A stretch of DNA of 64,000 bases from an uncultured Oceanospirillaceae bacterium. Its GTDB lineage: Bacteria; Pseudomonadota; Gammaproteobacteria; Pseudomonadales; Oceanobacteraceae. The stretch covers positions 1-64,000 of the forward strand of contig CALJVD010000053.1 of NCBI GenBank assembly GCA_937974825.1, read 5' to 3'. Of the stretch, positions 7,947 through 20,788 are shown piece by piece. Position 1 is the stretch's first letter; the number at the start of each line of letters is the position of its first letter. The translations under genes and the position numbers were made by a program. A model generated the notes under the pieces. That model was not told the DNA's origin, searched no databases, and saw only the letters and a list, made by a program, of their open reading frames with translations.

Positions 7947-8336
7947 ATGGCTTCATTTTCGATAGTTTTAACACAATCTCCTGCTTTAAATGTTAGTCAT
8001 ATTCTTGCCTTAGATTTTGCTAGCGCTTTGCTGAGCCAAGGGCATAGATTAAAGCGCGTGTTTTTCTATCAAGATGCCGTGTATGTTGGTTTAAATGGTC
8101 AGACCCCTATTCAAGGCCAGTTATCTTTAATGCAACAGTGGCTTGATCTTGCGCAAGAGTACTCATTTCCACTGCAGCTGTGCATTGCCAATGCTATTCG
8201 TCGTGGACTAGTGAACTCCCAAGGACAAGAGCGCTACCAACTGCCGGCAACGACCGTAGCTGTAGGTTATGAGTTAGTCGGGTTAGGTGAGCTTGCAGAA
8301 GCCTGTCAGGAGGACGATCGTGTTATCCAGTTCTGA
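7947..8336 (+). CDS. tusD: Sulfurtransferase complex subunit TusD
   Basis: TusD is the sulfur-carrying DsrE-fold subunit of the TusBCD hexamer, which passes persulfide from TusA to TusE for 2-thiolation of U34 in tRNA-Lys, -Glu and -Gln by MnmA. The acceptor cysteine is C79, near the family position 78. A GTG 24 bases upstream is open, but the ATG at 7947 with AAAGG before it gives a normal 129-residue protein. It leads a tusDCBE operon with overlapping genes and converges on cysG. The cognate thiolase MnmA is also encoded in this window at 24656. Confidence 0.92.
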   Translation: MASFSIVLTQSPALNVSHILALDFASALLSQGHRLKRVFFYQDAVYVGLNGQTPIQGQLSLMQQWLDLAQEYSFPLQLCIANAIRRGLVNSQGQERYQLPATTVAVGYELVGLGELAEACQEDDRVIQF

Positions 8337-8676
8337 TTATGTGCTAATCTCTATCGAAACGCCCCCTACCCTTGATTTAGAAGCTGCAGAGTTAGCTTTA
8401 GCATTAGCGGCTTTCGATATACCGGTCAAAGTTGTATTTCGTAATCAAGGGTTGTTCTGGTTGCTAGACCAAGCCCCAAGGAAGCTGGGTGGTAAATCAG
8501 CAGCAAAAGTTCTTAGCTCATTTGCTTTATACGATATTGAAGAAATGTATGCTGTTGAGAATGAAGTAAAAGAATTTGATATTAATATCAATGATTTACC
8601 AACTTTAATTAAGGTTAAGTCTAATTCTGAATTAACCCAAGTCATACAAGACTCTGCTCACTACTTTACGTTTTAA
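8320..8676 (+). CDS. tusC: Sulfurtransferase complex subunit TusC
   Basis: This is the DsrF-type non-catalytic subunit of the TusBCD sulfur relay, 118 residues. The GTG at 8320 is preceded by a perfect AGGAGG at 8308-8313 with a six-base spacer, which sets the start inside the end of tusD (17-base overlap) and implies translational coupling. The N-terminus VLISIETPPTLDLEAAELAL and the segment GLFWLLD fit the DsrE/F fold. The operon position between tusD and tusB supports the assignment. Confidence 0.9.
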   Translation: MLSSSDYVLISIETPPTLDLEAAELALALAAFDIPVKVVFRNQGLFWLLDQAPRKLGGKSAAKVLSSFALYDIEEMYAVENEVKEFDININDLPTLIKVKSNSELTQVIQDSAHYFTF

Positions 8677-8684
8677 GGCTTTAT

Positions 8685-8945
8685 ATGGCGTTGTATCAAT
8701 TACAGTCTGCTACCTATTCTTTAGATAAATTGACAGCGGTTTATACTGACAGTGACTGCTTGCTGTTAATAGGAGATGGTGTTTATCAGCTTCATTCTAC
8801 GGCAGCTTTTAAGAGTGTATATGTGCGCCAAAAGGATCTTGAACAGCGTGGTATAAACACCGCGTTAGAGCACATTATTCTTGTATCCGATGAAGAGTGG
8901 GTGAACTTAACGCTAACTCATCAACCCGTTGTGAGCTTACTATAA
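8685..8945 (+). CDS. tusB: Sulfurtransferase complex subunit TusB
   Basis: This is the DsrH-like small subunit of TusBCD, 86 residues, slightly shorter than the usual 90-100. The pattern of a short beta strand, LLLIGDGVYQL, and a C-terminal segment ending in QPVVSLL fits the family, though sequence conservation is low and the call leans on its place in the operon. Its TAA overlaps the next ATG as TAATG at 8943-8947, so TusE synthesis is probably coupled. Confidence 0.85.
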   Translation: MALYQLQSATYSLDKLTAVYTDSDCLLLIGDGVYQLHSTAAFKSVYVRQKDLEQRGINTALEHIILVSDEEWVNLTLTHQPVVSLL

Positions 8946-9256
8946 TGCTTCCAGATTTAGATAAAGACGGTTTTTTAGCCAACCTAGACGATTGGACTGA
9001 AGAAGTAGCTGAACAGCTTGCTCAAAACGAAGGTGTGGCTTTAACAGAGGCTCACTGGGAGGTGATTTATCAGCTTAGATCCTTCCATGAGGCTTTTGAT
9101 CATTCGCCCGCTATGCGCCCTTTAATTAAGTTTTTGAAAGCGAACTTAGGGGCTGATAAAGCAAGCAGTATCTATTTGTTAAAACTATTTCCTGAAAGCC
9201 CAGCAAAGCTCGCGGCTAAGATTGCTGGGCTACCTCGTCCAGAAAACTGCTTATAG
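8945..9256 (+). CDS. tusE: Sulfur-relay protein TusE (DsrC family)
   Basis: TusE accepts sulfur from TusD and presents it to MnmA on substrate tRNA. The protein is 103 residues with the single functional cysteine C102 at the penultimate position (RPENCL). The second cysteine found about ten residues upstream in dissimilatory DsrC is absent, so this is a TusE rather than a sulfite-reduction DsrC. The N-terminal DLDKDGFLANLDDW and the central EAHWEVI motif are family hallmarks. The start is the ATG overlapping the tusB stop, since the longer frame upstream runs through tusB. It converges with cysG two bases later. Confidence 0.92.
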   Translation: MLPDLDKDGFLANLDDWTEEVAEQLAQNEGVALTEAHWEVIYQLRSFHEAFDHSPAMRPLIKFLKANLGADKASSIYLLKLFPESPAKLAAKIAGLPRPENCL

Positions 9257-9258
9257 TC

Positions 9259-11906
<2,648 letters not shown>

Positions 11907-11920
11907 TTAACACCCATAAT

Positions 11921-12292
11921 TTAAAATTGTTTAGCACACCACATGCCGGCTAATGTAGCCAACAAACAACTCAGTACGCTAGCACCGATATAGCCGGCAA
12001 ACGCTAACATACGATCTTGTTGTAATAAGGTAATACTTTCTAAAGAAAAACTAGAAAAAGTAGTGAAGGCACCTAAAAAACCAACAATCCAAAGGTAGCG
12101 ATAATATTCACTTCCCCACTGTTGTTGAATTAGCCAAACCCATAGTAAACCAATCACAAATGAGCCAAGTATGTTGGCCGTCAGTGTAGCGTAAGGAAAA
12201 TTAGTTCCAAGGAAAAAGTTCATCACTTTGGTTAATCCAAAGCGTGATGTCGCGCCTAATGCTCCGCCAAACGCCACCAGTAACCAACTCAT
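11921..12292 (-). CDS. crcB: Fluoride ion exporter CrcB
   Basis: This is a dual-topology fluoride channel of 123 residues with four predicted membrane helices. Conserved signatures are GGALGATSRFGL at the N-terminus, the asparagine helix TANILGSFVIG, and GFLGAFTTFSSFSLE, which carries the central Na+ site and the phenylalanine/serine track. It overlaps rarA by four bases (ATGA). There is no fluoride riboswitch in front of it, as expected for a gene embedded in an operon. Confidence 0.93.
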   Translation of the reverse strand: MSWLLVAFGGALGATSRFGLTKVMNFFLGTNFPYATLTANILGSFVIGLLWVWLIQQQWGSEYYRYLWIVGFLGAFTTFSSFSLESITLLQQDRMLAFAGYIGASVLSCLLATLAGMWCAKQF

Positions 12293-13620
12293 TTTTGCCC
12301 CTCACCATTGTTCTGGTAACGCTTAATTGGTGAATTATTATCTAAATGGCGTAAATATTCGAGTTTTTGACTAATTTTAATTTCTAAGCCTCGCGGAACA
12401 GGCTGGTAAATCTGTGTATCTTTAAGTTCGGGTGGAAAGTAATTCTCGCCAGCAGCGTAGGCTTCTGGCTCATCATGGGCATAACGATATTCACTACCAT
12501 AGTCCATGTCTTGCATCATTTTAGTTGGCGCATTACGTAAGTGCATAGGGACATCGTATGCTGGGGTGCGTGCCACTAATTGACGCATTTCATTATAGGC
12601 TTTGTAAGCGGCATTACTTTTAGCCGCTGAGGCTAGATAAACCACTGTTTGTGCAAGAGCCAGTTCGCCTTCTGGGCTACCTAACCGTTCATAGGTACTG
12701 GCGGCATCATTGGCTAGCTGGATGGCTCTAGGATCGGCTATACCGATATCTTCCCAAGCTATGCGAATAATGCGCCTGGCTAAATAACGAGGGTCGCATC
12801 CACCGTCAAGCATTCGTACTAGCCAGTACAGTGCTCCGTCAGGACTAGAGCCTCGTACCGACTTATGTAAGGCAGAAATTTGCTCATAGAAAATATCTCC
12901 GCCTTTATCAAACGATTTAGCATGCGTACCTAAAACTTCTTTTGCAATATCAACCGTTAGGGTGTCATTGCCGGCTAGCTGCAGCGCTATTTCTAGCATG
13001 TTTAAAGCGCGACGAGCGTCACCATCAGCCGCTTGGGCGAGGAGCTCAATTGCTTCTTCAGTGACGTCAGTATTGTTTTCTAAACGCGCTAGTGTTTTGT
13101 TTAATAGCTGTTTAAGTTGATCGGCGGTTAGCTTTTTTAAGACCAACACCTGAGCTCTGGATAAGAGCGCATTATTAAGTTCGAAAGATGGGTTTTCGGT
13201 GGTTGCACCAACAAAGATAAAAGTGCCATCTTCCACATAAGGTAAGAACGCATCTTGCTGGGACTTGTTGAAACGATGAACCTCATCAATAAAGAGGACG
13301 GTTTTACGACCGTAAGAGCGGTGCTGCTGCGCTTCTTGCACCGCTTCACGTATTTCTTTAACGCCTGACATTACCGCGCTTATGCTGAGAAATGCCGCAT
13401 CAATATAATTGGCTAATAATTTTGCCAGTGTGGTTTTACCAACACCGGGCGGCCCCCAGAATATTAGAGAATGCAATTTCCCCGCTTCTAGTGCTCGTCT
13501 AAGCGGTGTACCGACACCAATAATATGCTCTTGACCAACGTAGTCCTCTAACGTTGTTGGTCGCATCTTAGCTGCTAGCGGCTCGTAAGCACCCTCTTCT
13601 GCAAATAAATCAGCGCGCAT
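12289..13620 (-). CDS. rarA: Replication-associated recombination protein A (AAA+ ATPase)
   Basis: RarA (MgsA) is a clamp-loader-like AAA+ ATPase acting at stalled forks and interacting with SSB. Walker A is [10 protein letters not shown] near 55-64, Walker B is LFIDEVHRF near 110, and a sensor segment GATTENPSF follows. The C-terminal tetramerisation part carries the family motif GLEIKI. Three starts are in frame: TTG 13632, ATG 13629 and ATG 13620. I chose 13620 because the protein then aligns with the family N-terminus (443 residues). All three overlap the end of lolA, so translation is coupled to it. Confidence 0.93.
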   Translation of the reverse strand: MRADLFAEEGAYEPLAAKMRPTTLEDYVGQEHIIGVGTPLRRALEAGKLHSLIFWGPPGVGKTTLAKLLANYIDAAFLSISAVMSGVKEIREAVQEAQQHRSYGRKTVLFIDEVHRFNKSQQDAFLPYVEDGTFIFVGATTENPSFELNNALLSRAQVLVLKKLTADQLKQLLNKTLARLENNTDVTEEAIELLAQAADGDARRALNMLEIALQLAGNDTLTVDIAKEVLGTHAKSFDKGGDIFYEQISALHKSVRGSSPDGALYWLVRMLDGGCDPRYLARRIIRIAWEDIGIADPRAIQLANDAASTYERLGSPEGELALAQTVVYLASAAKSNAAYKAYNEMRQLVARTPAYDVPMHLRNAPTKMMQDMDYGSEYRYAHDEPEAYAAGENYFPPELKDTQIYQPVPRGLEIKISQKLEYLRHLDNNSPIKRYQNNGEGQK

Positions 13621-14266
13621 GTCGTCCATCAATCACATCAACACCTTCGGGGATTTCAAATTGAAAAGTCTTAGGGTCGATTTGTTCGTTAACAATTGAG
13701 TTTTCAAAAATAATATCGGTAACTTGGCCGGCTGCATCATAGATACTCATACTTTCAAGTTGGTCGTCGAAATATTGGAAGTCCAATTTATCAAATAACT
13801 GGCTTGAATCTTTAGGGATTAATGAGTAACGACTAATAGCTTCAGACTGGTTTAGTTCTAAAGTGAAATTTTTACTTATTTCACTGGTGTCACCACTTAA
13901 TAAAAGCGCAGGGGTTTCTTGAATACGTTGTTCCATATCGCGAATGGATACTTGCTCTAAGTCCATATCGTAAATCCATACAGAGGTTCCGTCAGAAACG
14001 ACTAGTTGCTCGTAGGGAGGATTGGTTTGCCAGTAAAGCTTACCTGGCTTTTCAATCATAATTTTTCCGCTCAATCTTTGTAACTCACGCTTTTTACCAT
14101 CACGCATCACCTGTACAAAATCGGCTTGCATGTTTTGTAGCTGTTTCAATTTTCCTAAAAATGAGTCAAGCGCTTGGTTGTTATCAGCTTGCACAGTCAT
14201 AGTAAAAGCTAATGATAACGACAAGCCGGTTTTAACTACTGTATTAACTACTTTCTTTAAAAGCAT
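13610..14266 (-). CDS. lolA: Outer-membrane lipoprotein carrier LolA
   Basis: LolA ferries lipoproteins released by LolCDE across the periplasm to LolB. The 218-residue precursor has a Sec signal peptide (LLKKVVNTVVKTGLSLSLAF) ending at about VQA-DNN near residue 27. The mature part shows the family pattern MQADFVQV, SGKIMIEKPGKLYWQTNPP and LVSDGTSVWIYD. It sits between ftsK and rarA as in pseudomonads, and its ATPase partner lolD lies at the right end of this window. Confidence 0.93.
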   Translation of the reverse strand: MLLKKVVNTVVKTGLSLSLAFTMTVQADNNQALDSFLGKLKQLQNMQADFVQVMRDGKKRELQRLSGKIMIEKPGKLYWQTNPPYEQLVVSDGTSVWIYDMDLEQVSIRDMEQRIQETPALLLSGDTSEISKNFTLELNQSEAISRYSLIPKDSSQLFDKLDFQYFDDQLESMSIYDAAGQVTDIIFENSIVNEQIDPKTFQFEIPEGVDVIDGRHAR

Positions 14267-14274
14267 ATATGTTC

Positions 14275-16719
14275 CTAATGTTCGGGAGGTGCACTTGCTA
14301 AGACTTCACGCGCACCGTTGTGTGCTGGAGCAGACACAACACCTGCTGCCTGCATAGAATCTACAATTCGTGCAGCTCGGTTATAACCTACACGTAATTG
14401 ACGTTGTACTGACGAGATAGAGCATTTGCCGCTTTCTGTGACGAAAGCGACTGCTAAGTCGAAGAGCTCATCTTGTTCATCACCATTGGCACCTACAGCG
14501 GTTGCCCCCTCTTCATCGTGGCTGGTGATTTCTTCAATGTATTGTGGTTCGCCACGCAACTTCCATTCGGCTACAACGCGGTGCACTTCGTCGTCATCAA
14601 CAAAAGCACCGTGAACGCGCTCTGGCAACGGAGTGCCTGGTGGCATAAAGAGCATATCACCATGGCCAAGTAACTGTTCTGCACCGCCTTGATCCAAGAT
14701 AGTGCGAGAGTCAATTCGAGAAGAAACTTGGAAAGCGATACGCGTAGGAATGTTGGCTTTAATTAAGCCGGTAATAACATCTACCGAGGGGCGCTGAGTG
14801 GCTAGTATCATATGAATACCTGCCGCACGAGCTTTTTGTGCTACACGGGCAATAAGCTCTTCTACCTTTTTGCCTACCATCATAATCATGTCTGCAAATT
14901 CATCGATCACGATAACAATTTGCGGTAATGGCTCTAATAGTGGTGGCTGTGTTTCAAAAGATTGTTCGATTTTCCACAGTGGATCAGCAATGGGCGTTCC
15001 TGCAGCAATAGCTTCTTTAATTTTCTTATTGAAACCCGCTAAATTTCGAACGCCAAGTTCTGACATTAATTTGTAACGACGCTCCATTTCAGCAACTGAC
15101 CAACGTAAAGAGTTCGCTGCTTCCTTCATATCGGTAACAACGGGCGTTAATAGGTGCGGAATGCCACCGTAAACCGATAATTCAAGCATTTTAGGGTCGA
15201 TCAAAATCATACGTACTTCATCAGGGGTAGATTTAAGCAGTATGCTGAGGATCATCGCGTTAACACCCACAGATTTACCAGAGCCTGTGGTACCGGCAAC
15301 GAGTAAATGTGGCATTTTTGCTAGGTCTGCAATAACAGGGTTACCACCAATATCATGTCCTAAGGCTAAGGTTAATGATGATTTTGATTGGTCGTAGTCG
15401 GGAGTTGAAAGCACCTCGAACAGTGAAACTATAGCTCTATCCTCATTGGGCACCTCAATACCCATGACCGACTTACCAGGGATAACTTCAACCACCCTAA
15501 CGCTAAGCATCGCCATAGAACGTGCTAAGTCTTGGGCTAGATTAGAAATCTTACTGGCCTTAACCCCTGGAGCAGGTTGAATTTCAAAACGCGTAATGAC
15601 GGGCCCTGGTGCAACGGCAGTTACTTCTACTTTTACACCAAAGTCGGCCAGTTTTTGCACTAATAATTTCGATAACTCTTGTAATCGCTCTGGCGAAAAA
15701 CCACCTTCGTTATTTTTTTCAGGTCTATTTAGTAAACCAATGGATGGTAGAGGTTGTTGCCCTTCAAACAGCTTGCCTTGCAAGTCACGACGAGCTCGCT
15801 CACTGGTACCACAGTTTCTTTTTTCAAGTGGCTCAATAGGTATTTCATTAGTCGATTCGGCTGCAGGTGCTGCAGATTTAGCTTTGGCCTTTGGTTTCGA
15901 GGCGGTTGGTGCTGGCTCATTACTTAACCATGGCTCGTTATCAAAGGTGTTCTGTTCATCGAAGAAATTATCGAAAGAGTCATGAGTATCTTCGTTTTTC
16001 GCCGGAAACACAGCTTCATATAATGTGGGAAACTCAGGCTCGGGAGTGGCGCTTTTTTCATCTGCTGAAGTTTGCTGTTCGCGCTCAAGCTTTTCACGTT
16101 TTGCTTCTTGAGCAGAGTGCTTTATCTTTTCTTTTTTGTTGTTAACTGCATTGATAATCCAGTCACCAATTTTTTCAAATAACGACAGCCATGAAAACTC
16201 TAAATACAACATCAAGCCAAGCGCAACCAAAGCGCTGACCACCACGGATGTACCAACGAAACCGAATAATGGCAGTAGCAATGAAAGCATCCAATCGCCT
16301 AAAACACCCCCCGCTCCTGCAGGCAGGTGTTCACCGTGCCACACACTCATCTCAGCCAATACGCAGCACATAACAGTGGTTAGCAATAAGCCAAAGGTAC
16401 GTGATAACCACGCCATGTTATTAGTGCTCGGCTTCTTGCGGAACATCAACGCGAGCTTAGCAATAATAAGAACAGGAATAACATAGGCTAAATAGCCAAA
16501 ACCTTGCAGTAATATGTCAGCAAGAAATGCGCCAAATTTACCGGCAGCATTTTCTACGGGTTTTGAGCTTTGTACTGACCAAGAAGGGTCGGTTGCTGAG
16601 TAGGTTGCTAGTGCAACCAGTAGCAAAAGACTCGCTAATAGCGAAAGTAGAAAAATCACATCGTGAGAGCGACGCCAGTGTGTACTTTGTTGTTCTTGTT
16701 CCAATTCTTTATCTTGCAT
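14275..16719 (-). CDS. ftsK: DNA translocase FtsK
   Basis: FtsK couples septation to chromosome-dimer resolution by pumping DNA towards dif and activating XerCD. Four hydrophobic helices occupy about the first 180 residues, followed by a charged linker of about 180 residues, much shorter than in E. coli but similar to Pseudomonas. The motor has Walker [12 protein letters not shown] and Walker [16 protein letters not shown]-terminal gamma winged-helix domain ([20 protein letters not shown]) should read KOPS. I used the ATG at 16719 (814 residues). A TTG at 16746 with a modest GGA site would add nine residues. Confidence 0.95.
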   Translation of the reverse strand: MQDKELEQEQQSTHWRRSHDVIFLLSLLASLLLLVALATYSATDPSWSVQSSKPVENAAGKFGAFLADILLQGFGYLAYVIPVLIIAKLALMFRKKPSTNNMAWLSRTFGLLLTTVMCCVLAEMSVWHGEHLPAGAGGVLGDWMLSLLLPLFGFVGTSVVVSALVALGLMLYLEFSWLSLFEKIGDWIINAVNNKKEKIKHSAQEAKREKLEREQQTSADEKSATPEPEFPTLYEAVFPAKNEDTHDSFDNFFDEQNTFDNEPWLSNEPAPTASKPKAKAKSAAPAAESTNEIPIEPLEKRNCGTSERARRDLQGKLFEGQQPLPSIGLLNRPEKNNEGGFSPERLQELSKLLVQKLADFGVKVEVTAVAPGPVITRFEIQPAPGVKASKISNLAQDLARSMAMLSVRVVEVIPGKSVMGIEVPNEDRAIVSLFEVLSTPDYDQSKSSLTLALGHDIGGNPVIADLAKMPHLLVAGTTGSGKSVGVNAMILSILLKSTPDEVRMILIDPKMLELSVYGGIPHLLTPVVTDMKEAANSLRWSVAEMERRYKLMSELGVRNLAGFNKKIKEAIAAGTPIADPLWKIEQSFETQPPLLEPLPQIVIVIDEFADMIMMVGKKVEELIARVAQKARAAGIHMILATQRPSVDVITGLIKANIPTRIAFQVSSRIDSRTILDQGGAEQLLGHGDMLFMPPGTPLPERVHGAFVDDDEVHRVVAEWKLRGEPQYIEEITSHDEEGATAVGANGDEQDELFDLAVAFVTESGKCSISSVQRQLRVGYNRAARIVDSMQAAGVVSAPAHNGAREVLASAPPEH

Positions 16720-16883
16720 CTGCTCGCTTAACCTATTCTTTGGCAAGTAAATTCCATAAACTAATATTAAAACAGTATCTTATCATGGCTTAACCATGTT
16801 TGAGCGAGTTTATGATATTAGGTTCTCTATACTCTTACCAATATGAGATAACCAAGGACGTTAAATAATTAACGCTAAGTAAA

Positions 16884-17591
16884 ATGACCAGTCGTTCTAT
16901 TAAACTTCTGCAGGAAGCCTACACAAGCAAGTGCAGTTATCTTGACGGGCAAGAGTCTCGTAATGTGTTTATTGACCCTAGTGAAGAGGTTGATCAACAT
17001 CTACTAGACACACTAAACATTAATGGGTTTCGTCGTAGCGGTGATTTACTCTATCGCCCTAATTGTCCTGAGTGTACTGGCTGTAAAGCGACACGAGTAC
17101 TTTCTGATGAGTTTACGCCGAGCAAATCTCAAAAGCGTATCCTTAACCGAAATAAAGATTTAACGCTTTCAGTGGCAATGCCTCAAGCCACTGAAGAAGT
17201 TTATGCTTTGTATGAGCGTTATATTAACCTGCGTCACTTTGATGGCGACATGTATCCACCCTCGCCCGAACAATTCAATGCATTTTTATGCAAGGGGTTC
17301 GGCAACACTCGCTTTTTATTGGCTCATGAAAATGATGAGTTAGTTGCTTGTATGGTGTTTGATATTTTGAGCGATTCACTCTCTGCAGTGTACTGTTTCT
17401 TTGAAGCCGAAGATCCAAAGCGTTCGCTCGGTAGCTTTATGATTCTATCCTTAACTCGACTAACACAAGCTTTAGATATGCCCTATCTTTATCTAGGCTA
17501 TTGGGTGAGCGGTAGCCCTAAAATGGATTATAAGAAGAACTACCAGCCATTAGAGGTTTTTATGAGTGATAAATGGGAGATAATCACCTAA
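16884..17591 (+). CDS. bpt: Aspartate/glutamate leucyltransferase (bacterial ATE-like, Bpt)
   Basis: Bpt transfers leucine from Leu-tRNA to proteins with N-terminal Asp or Glu, creating a primary N-degron for ClpS-ClpAP. The 235-residue protein has the ATE N-terminal cysteine set (KCSYLDGQESRNVF and CPECTGCKATRV) and the GNAT-like C-terminal motif YWVSGSPKMDYKKNYQPLE. It is encoded with infA, opposite clpA-clpS. The leucyl/phenylalanyl transferase gene aat, usually just upstream, is absent: only 165 bases separate the ftsK start from this one. Confidence 0.93.
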   Translation: MTSRSIKLLQEAYTSKCSYLDGQESRNVFIDPSEEVDQHLLDTLNINGFRRSGDLLYRPNCPECTGCKATRVLSDEFTPSKSQKRILNRNKDLTLSVAMPQATEEVYALYERYINLRHFDGDMYPPSPEQFNAFLCKGFGNTRFLLAHENDELVACMVFDILSDSLSAVYCFFEAEDPKRSLGSFMILSLTRLTQALDMPYLYLGYWVSGSPKMDYKKNYQPLEVFMSDKWEIIT

Positions 17592-17681
17592 CTTTGTCAA
17601 TTTAGTGTATGTATCTTTGCTTATCTTGTCATTTTAAGGCAACATACGCGCGCATATTTGCATAATTTTTATAGGTGACTA

Positions 17682-17900
17682 ATGGCAAAAGATGATCATA
17701 TTGAAATGGAAGGCGAAGTAATCGACACTCTTCCTAATACAATGTTCCGTGTAAAATTAGAAAACGGTCATGTTGTGACTGCGCATATTTCAGGAAAAAT
17801 GCGTAAGAACTACATTCGTATTCTTACTGGCGATAAGGTAAAAGTTGAATTAACGCCCTACGACCTAACTAAAGGCCGTATTTCTTACCGCGCACGTTAA
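17682..17900 (+). CDS. infA: Translation initiation factor IF-1
   Basis: This 72-residue single OB-fold protein binds the 30S A site and helps IF-2 and IF-3 choose the initiator tRNA. The sequence is nearly invariant for the family: [13 protein letters not shown] at the start, [20 protein letters not shown] and [22 protein letters not shown] lies just upstream of the ATG. It is downstream of bpt and converges with clpA through a shared hairpin. Confidence 0.98.
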   Translation: MAKDDHIEMEGEVIDTLPNTMFRVKLENGHVVTAHISGKMRKNYIRILTGDKVKVELTPYDLTKGRISYRAR

Positions 17901-17918
17901 TACTGCCAGCCAAATTCA

Positions 17919-17948
17919 AAGAGTTACCAGCCTATGCTGGTAACTCTT
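17919..17948. terminator. Bidirectional terminator between infA and clpA
   Basis: AAGAGTTACCAGC (17919-17931) pairs over 13 bp with GCTGGTAACTCTT (17936-17948) around CTAT. It includes the clpA stop codon and lies 19 bases past infA. Flanking A and T runs are short, so efficiency is uncertain. Confidence 0.7.
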
Positions 17949-20196
17949 CTGGTAACGTTAAGCGCAACTCTCCCTCTTCAACAAGAAAATCAACCTCTCC
18001 TCCTTTATTTAACTTACCAAAGAGTATTTGCTCAGCTAAAGGTTTCTTGATTTTGTCTTGTATCAGACGATTCATTGGTCTTGCACCCATCGCTTCATCA
18101 TAGCCATGCTCAGCTAACCAAAGTCGAGCATCGTCGTTCACATTTAACATAACGCCTTTGTCATCCAACTGACCTTGCAGTTCGGTTAAGAACTTATCTA
18201 CCACGTGTAGAATGGTTTCACGGGTTAAGGCTTTAAACTGAACCACGCTGTCTAGACGGTTTCTAAATTCTGGCGTAAAGGCTTTCTTTAAAGCTTCTTT
18301 ACCATCACTGCTATGGTCTTGATGCACAAAACCAATACTTGCACGGCTCATGCGCTCCGCCCCGGCATTGGTTGTCATAATCAATATGACGTTGCGGAAA
18401 TCCGTTTTACGACCGTTATTATCGGTTAATGTACCGTGGTCCATAACCTGTAACAGTATATTAAAGACTTCTGGGTGAGCTTTTTCTATTTCATCAAGAA
18501 GCAGAACACAGTGTGGTGTCTTGTTGACTGCCTCGGTTAATAAACCACCTTGGTCATAACCAACATAACCGGGTGGCGCACCTATCAAGCGTGAAACAGT
18601 GTGACGCTCCATGTATTCGGACATATCGAAGCGCACTAACTCCATGCCCATAACCATAGATAACTGTCTGGCTACCTCTGTCTTCCCTACCCCAGTTGGC
18701 CCGGCAAACAAAAAGGAGCCTATTGGCTTTTCCGGAGATGAAAGCCCTGCCCGAGACATCTTAACGGCTGTAGCAAGGGTTTGAATGGCTTCGTCTTGAC
18801 CAAATACCACCATCGATAGCTTATCTTCAAGCTTGTACAGCAACTCTTTGTCGGAAGCTGATACGGTTTTAGCAGGAATGCGTGCGATAGAGGCAATAAT
18901 CTGTTCGACATCTGCAACGTCTATTAGGGATTTTCTCTTGCTTTCAGGCTGAAGCTGCTGAAAGGCACCCACCTCATCAATAACATCAATCGCCTTATCT
19001 GGAAGATTACGGTCAGTAATGTAACGTTCAGAAAGCTCAGCTGCGGCTCTTAAGGCGTTATCGGTGTATGTAAGCGCATGATGCTCTTCAAAACGCGATT
19101 TCAGTCCTTTTAGAATTTGATAGGTATCTTCCACTGATGGCTGACCAACGTCTATTTTCTGGAAGCGTCTGGTTAAAGCACCGTCTTTTTCAAAAATACC
19201 GCGGTATTCTGTAAAAGTGGTTGATCCTATACAGCGAATTTCACCCGAGCTAAGAATTGGTTTTAATAAATTGCTGGCATCCATAACACCACCAGATGCT
19301 GCACCCGCACCGATAATGGTATGAATTTCATCAATGAATAAAATACCATGAGGTTGTTTTTTAAGCTCTGCAAGCAATGCTTTAAAGCGTTTTTCAAAGT
19401 CACCACGGTACTTAGTTCCGGCGAGCAACGCTCCCATATCTAAACTGTATACAACAGCATTACTAATGATTTCGGGTACGTCGCCATCAATAATACGCTT
19501 AGCTAGCCCTTCGACAATGGCTGTCTTACCAACGCCCGAGTCTCCGACCAACAAAGGATTACTTTTACGGCGTCGGGCTAAGGTTTGAACTAAACGACTT
19601 ACTTCTTCATCGCGGCCGATTAAAGGGTCTATTTTCCCTTCGCTGGCTGCGCGGTTTAAATTAACTGCATAATTCTCTAAAGCGCTTTTTGAATCTTGCT
19701 GTGGTTGGTCTTCTTCAAAAATTTCACCAAAGGTTTGAGATAGGTCGTCTTCTTGCTCAGATACTTTAGAGATACCGTGTGAAATATAATTAACCACATC
19801 GAGACGTGCGATGCTCTGCTGCTTAAGAAAATATACGGCTTGGCTTTCTTGCTCTGAATAAATGGCGACTAATACGTTAGCGCCAGTAACTTCTGCTTTA
19901 CCTGAAGATTGCACGTGAAATACCGCGCGCTGAAGTACGCGTTGAAAGCCGAGGGTGGGTTGTGTTTCACGTAATTCATCACCCTGTGGAATGACGGGCG
20001 TTGTCGCTTCAACAAAATCGCTTAATTCTTTACGTAAAAGAACCAAATTAGCACCACAAGCGTTAAGAACTATGTTTGCTTCTGTATTGTCGATCAAAGC
20101 AAGCAATAGGTGCTCAACGGTCATAAACTCATGTCGCTTAACACGTGCGTTTTGGAAGGCTTCGTTTAAGGTCTGCTCTAATTCACGATTTAGCAT
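17932..20196 (-). CDS. clpA: ATP-dependent Clp protease ATP-binding subunit ClpA
   Basis: ClpA is the unfoldase of ClpAP and takes N-degron substrates from ClpS. It has an N-domain of about 140 residues that binds ClpS, a first AAA+ module (GDSGVGKTAIVEG), a second (GPTGVGKTEVARQ), and the ClpP-docking loop tripeptide IGF (SRASIGFVHQ). The frame is open 20 codons further upstream, but the ATG at 20196 has AGGAGG six bases before it and begins MLNRELEQ as in the family. This gives 754 residues. clpS lies eight bases upstream in the same operon; clpP is about 27 kb away. Confidence 0.96.
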   Translation of the reverse strand: MLNRELEQTLNEAFQNARVKRHEFMTVEHLLLALIDNTEANIVLNACGANLVLLRKELSDFVEATTPVIPQGDELRETQPTLGFQRVLQRAVFHVQSSGKAEVTGANVLVAIYSEQESQAVYFLKQQSIARLDVVNYISHGISKVSEQEDDLSQTFGEIFEEDQPQQDSKSALENYAVNLNRAASEGKIDPLIGRDEEVSRLVQTLARRRKSNPLLVGDSGVGKTAIVEGLAKRIIDGDVPEIISNAVVYSLDMGALLAGTKYRGDFEKRFKALLAELKKQPHGILFIDEIHTIIGAGAASGGVMDASNLLKPILSSGEIRCIGSTTFTEYRGIFEKDGALTRRFQKIDVGQPSVEDTYQILKGLKSRFEEHHALTYTDNALRAAAELSERYITDRNLPDKAIDVIDEVGAFQQLQPESKRKSLIDVADVEQIIASIARIPAKTVSASDKELLYKLEDKLSMVVFGQDEAIQTLATAVKMSRAGLSSPEKPIGSFLFAGPTGVGKTEVARQLSMVMGMELVRFDMSEYMERHTVSRLIGAPPGYVGYDQGGLLTEAVNKTPHCVLLLDEIEKAHPEVFNILLQVMDHGTLTDNNGRKTDFRNVILIMTTNAGAERMSRASIGFVHQDHSSDGKEALKKAFTPEFRNRLDSVVQFKALTRETILHVVDKFLTELQGQLDDKGVMLNVNDDARLWLAEHGYDEAMGARPMNRLIQDKIKKPLAEQILFGKLNKGGEVDFLVEEGELRLTLPEELPA

Positions 20197-20204
20197 ATGG
20201 CCTC

Positions 20205-20558
20205 CTAATCGTCTTCCCCCGCTGGTGCGATATCGCATATTAGCGGGTGCTGACATTCTCTGGCGTATTGATTCACAATACTGGCTTTAGTTTCAGCGAT
20301 GTCACGAGTATGTATAGCACATACTGCGCTGCCTTGTGTATGAACCTTTAACATTATTTGCGTGGCTTGCTCTGGGGTTTTATTAAAGTATCCCTGCAAT
20401 ACCTCTACAACAAAATCCATGGGTGTGTAGTCATCATTTAACATGATAACGGCGTACATCCGTGGCTTCTTTAACTTTGGCTTAGTGGTTTCTAGCGCTA
20501 CGCCATCATCATAGTGATGGTCATCTTGATCTTGATTTAAAAAGATTCTGTTTGTCAT
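20205..20558 (-). CDS. clpS: ClpS adaptor protein
   Basis: ClpS binds N-terminal Leu, Phe, Tyr and Trp and delivers such proteins to ClpA. The 117-residue protein has a flexible acidic N-tail and the core motif MLNDDYTPMDFVVEVL, where N41, D42 and D43 contribute to the alpha-amino-binding pocket, and H73 in the segment QIMLKVHTQG. It is the first gene of a clpS-clpA operon, divergent from cspD. Confidence 0.96.
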   Translation of the reverse strand: MTNRIFLNQDQDDHHYDDGVALETTKPKLKKPRMYAVIMLNDDYTPMDFVVEVLQGYFNKTPEQATQIMLKVHTQGSAVCAIHTRDIAETKASIVNQYARECQHPLICDIAPAGEDD

Positions 20559-20788
20559 TGGTTAAATACGTTTATAAAAATGAATTGTTCTAATACCATC
20601 ATAACGATCTAAAACTTTATCCTCTAGTTTATTTATCTTATTTGATGATAGCGATTTTTTAATAAGATTGGCGCCATTGGTCACCTCTTAGTATTGACTA
20701 GAAAACGATCAATTAGTAACTTATAGAACTAAGTGTTTCAAAATCATTAATAAAGAATTATAAAAATAAGCAAGCGCGGAGGTTTTGT

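Noticed and set aside
12293..12320. Fluoride riboswitch before crcB
   Set aside because: crcB overlaps rarA, leaving no room, and no fold of the fluoride aptamer is seen.
16747..16780. LexA box upstream of ftsK (TACTGT half site)
   Set aside because: The second half of CTGT-N8-ACAG is absent.
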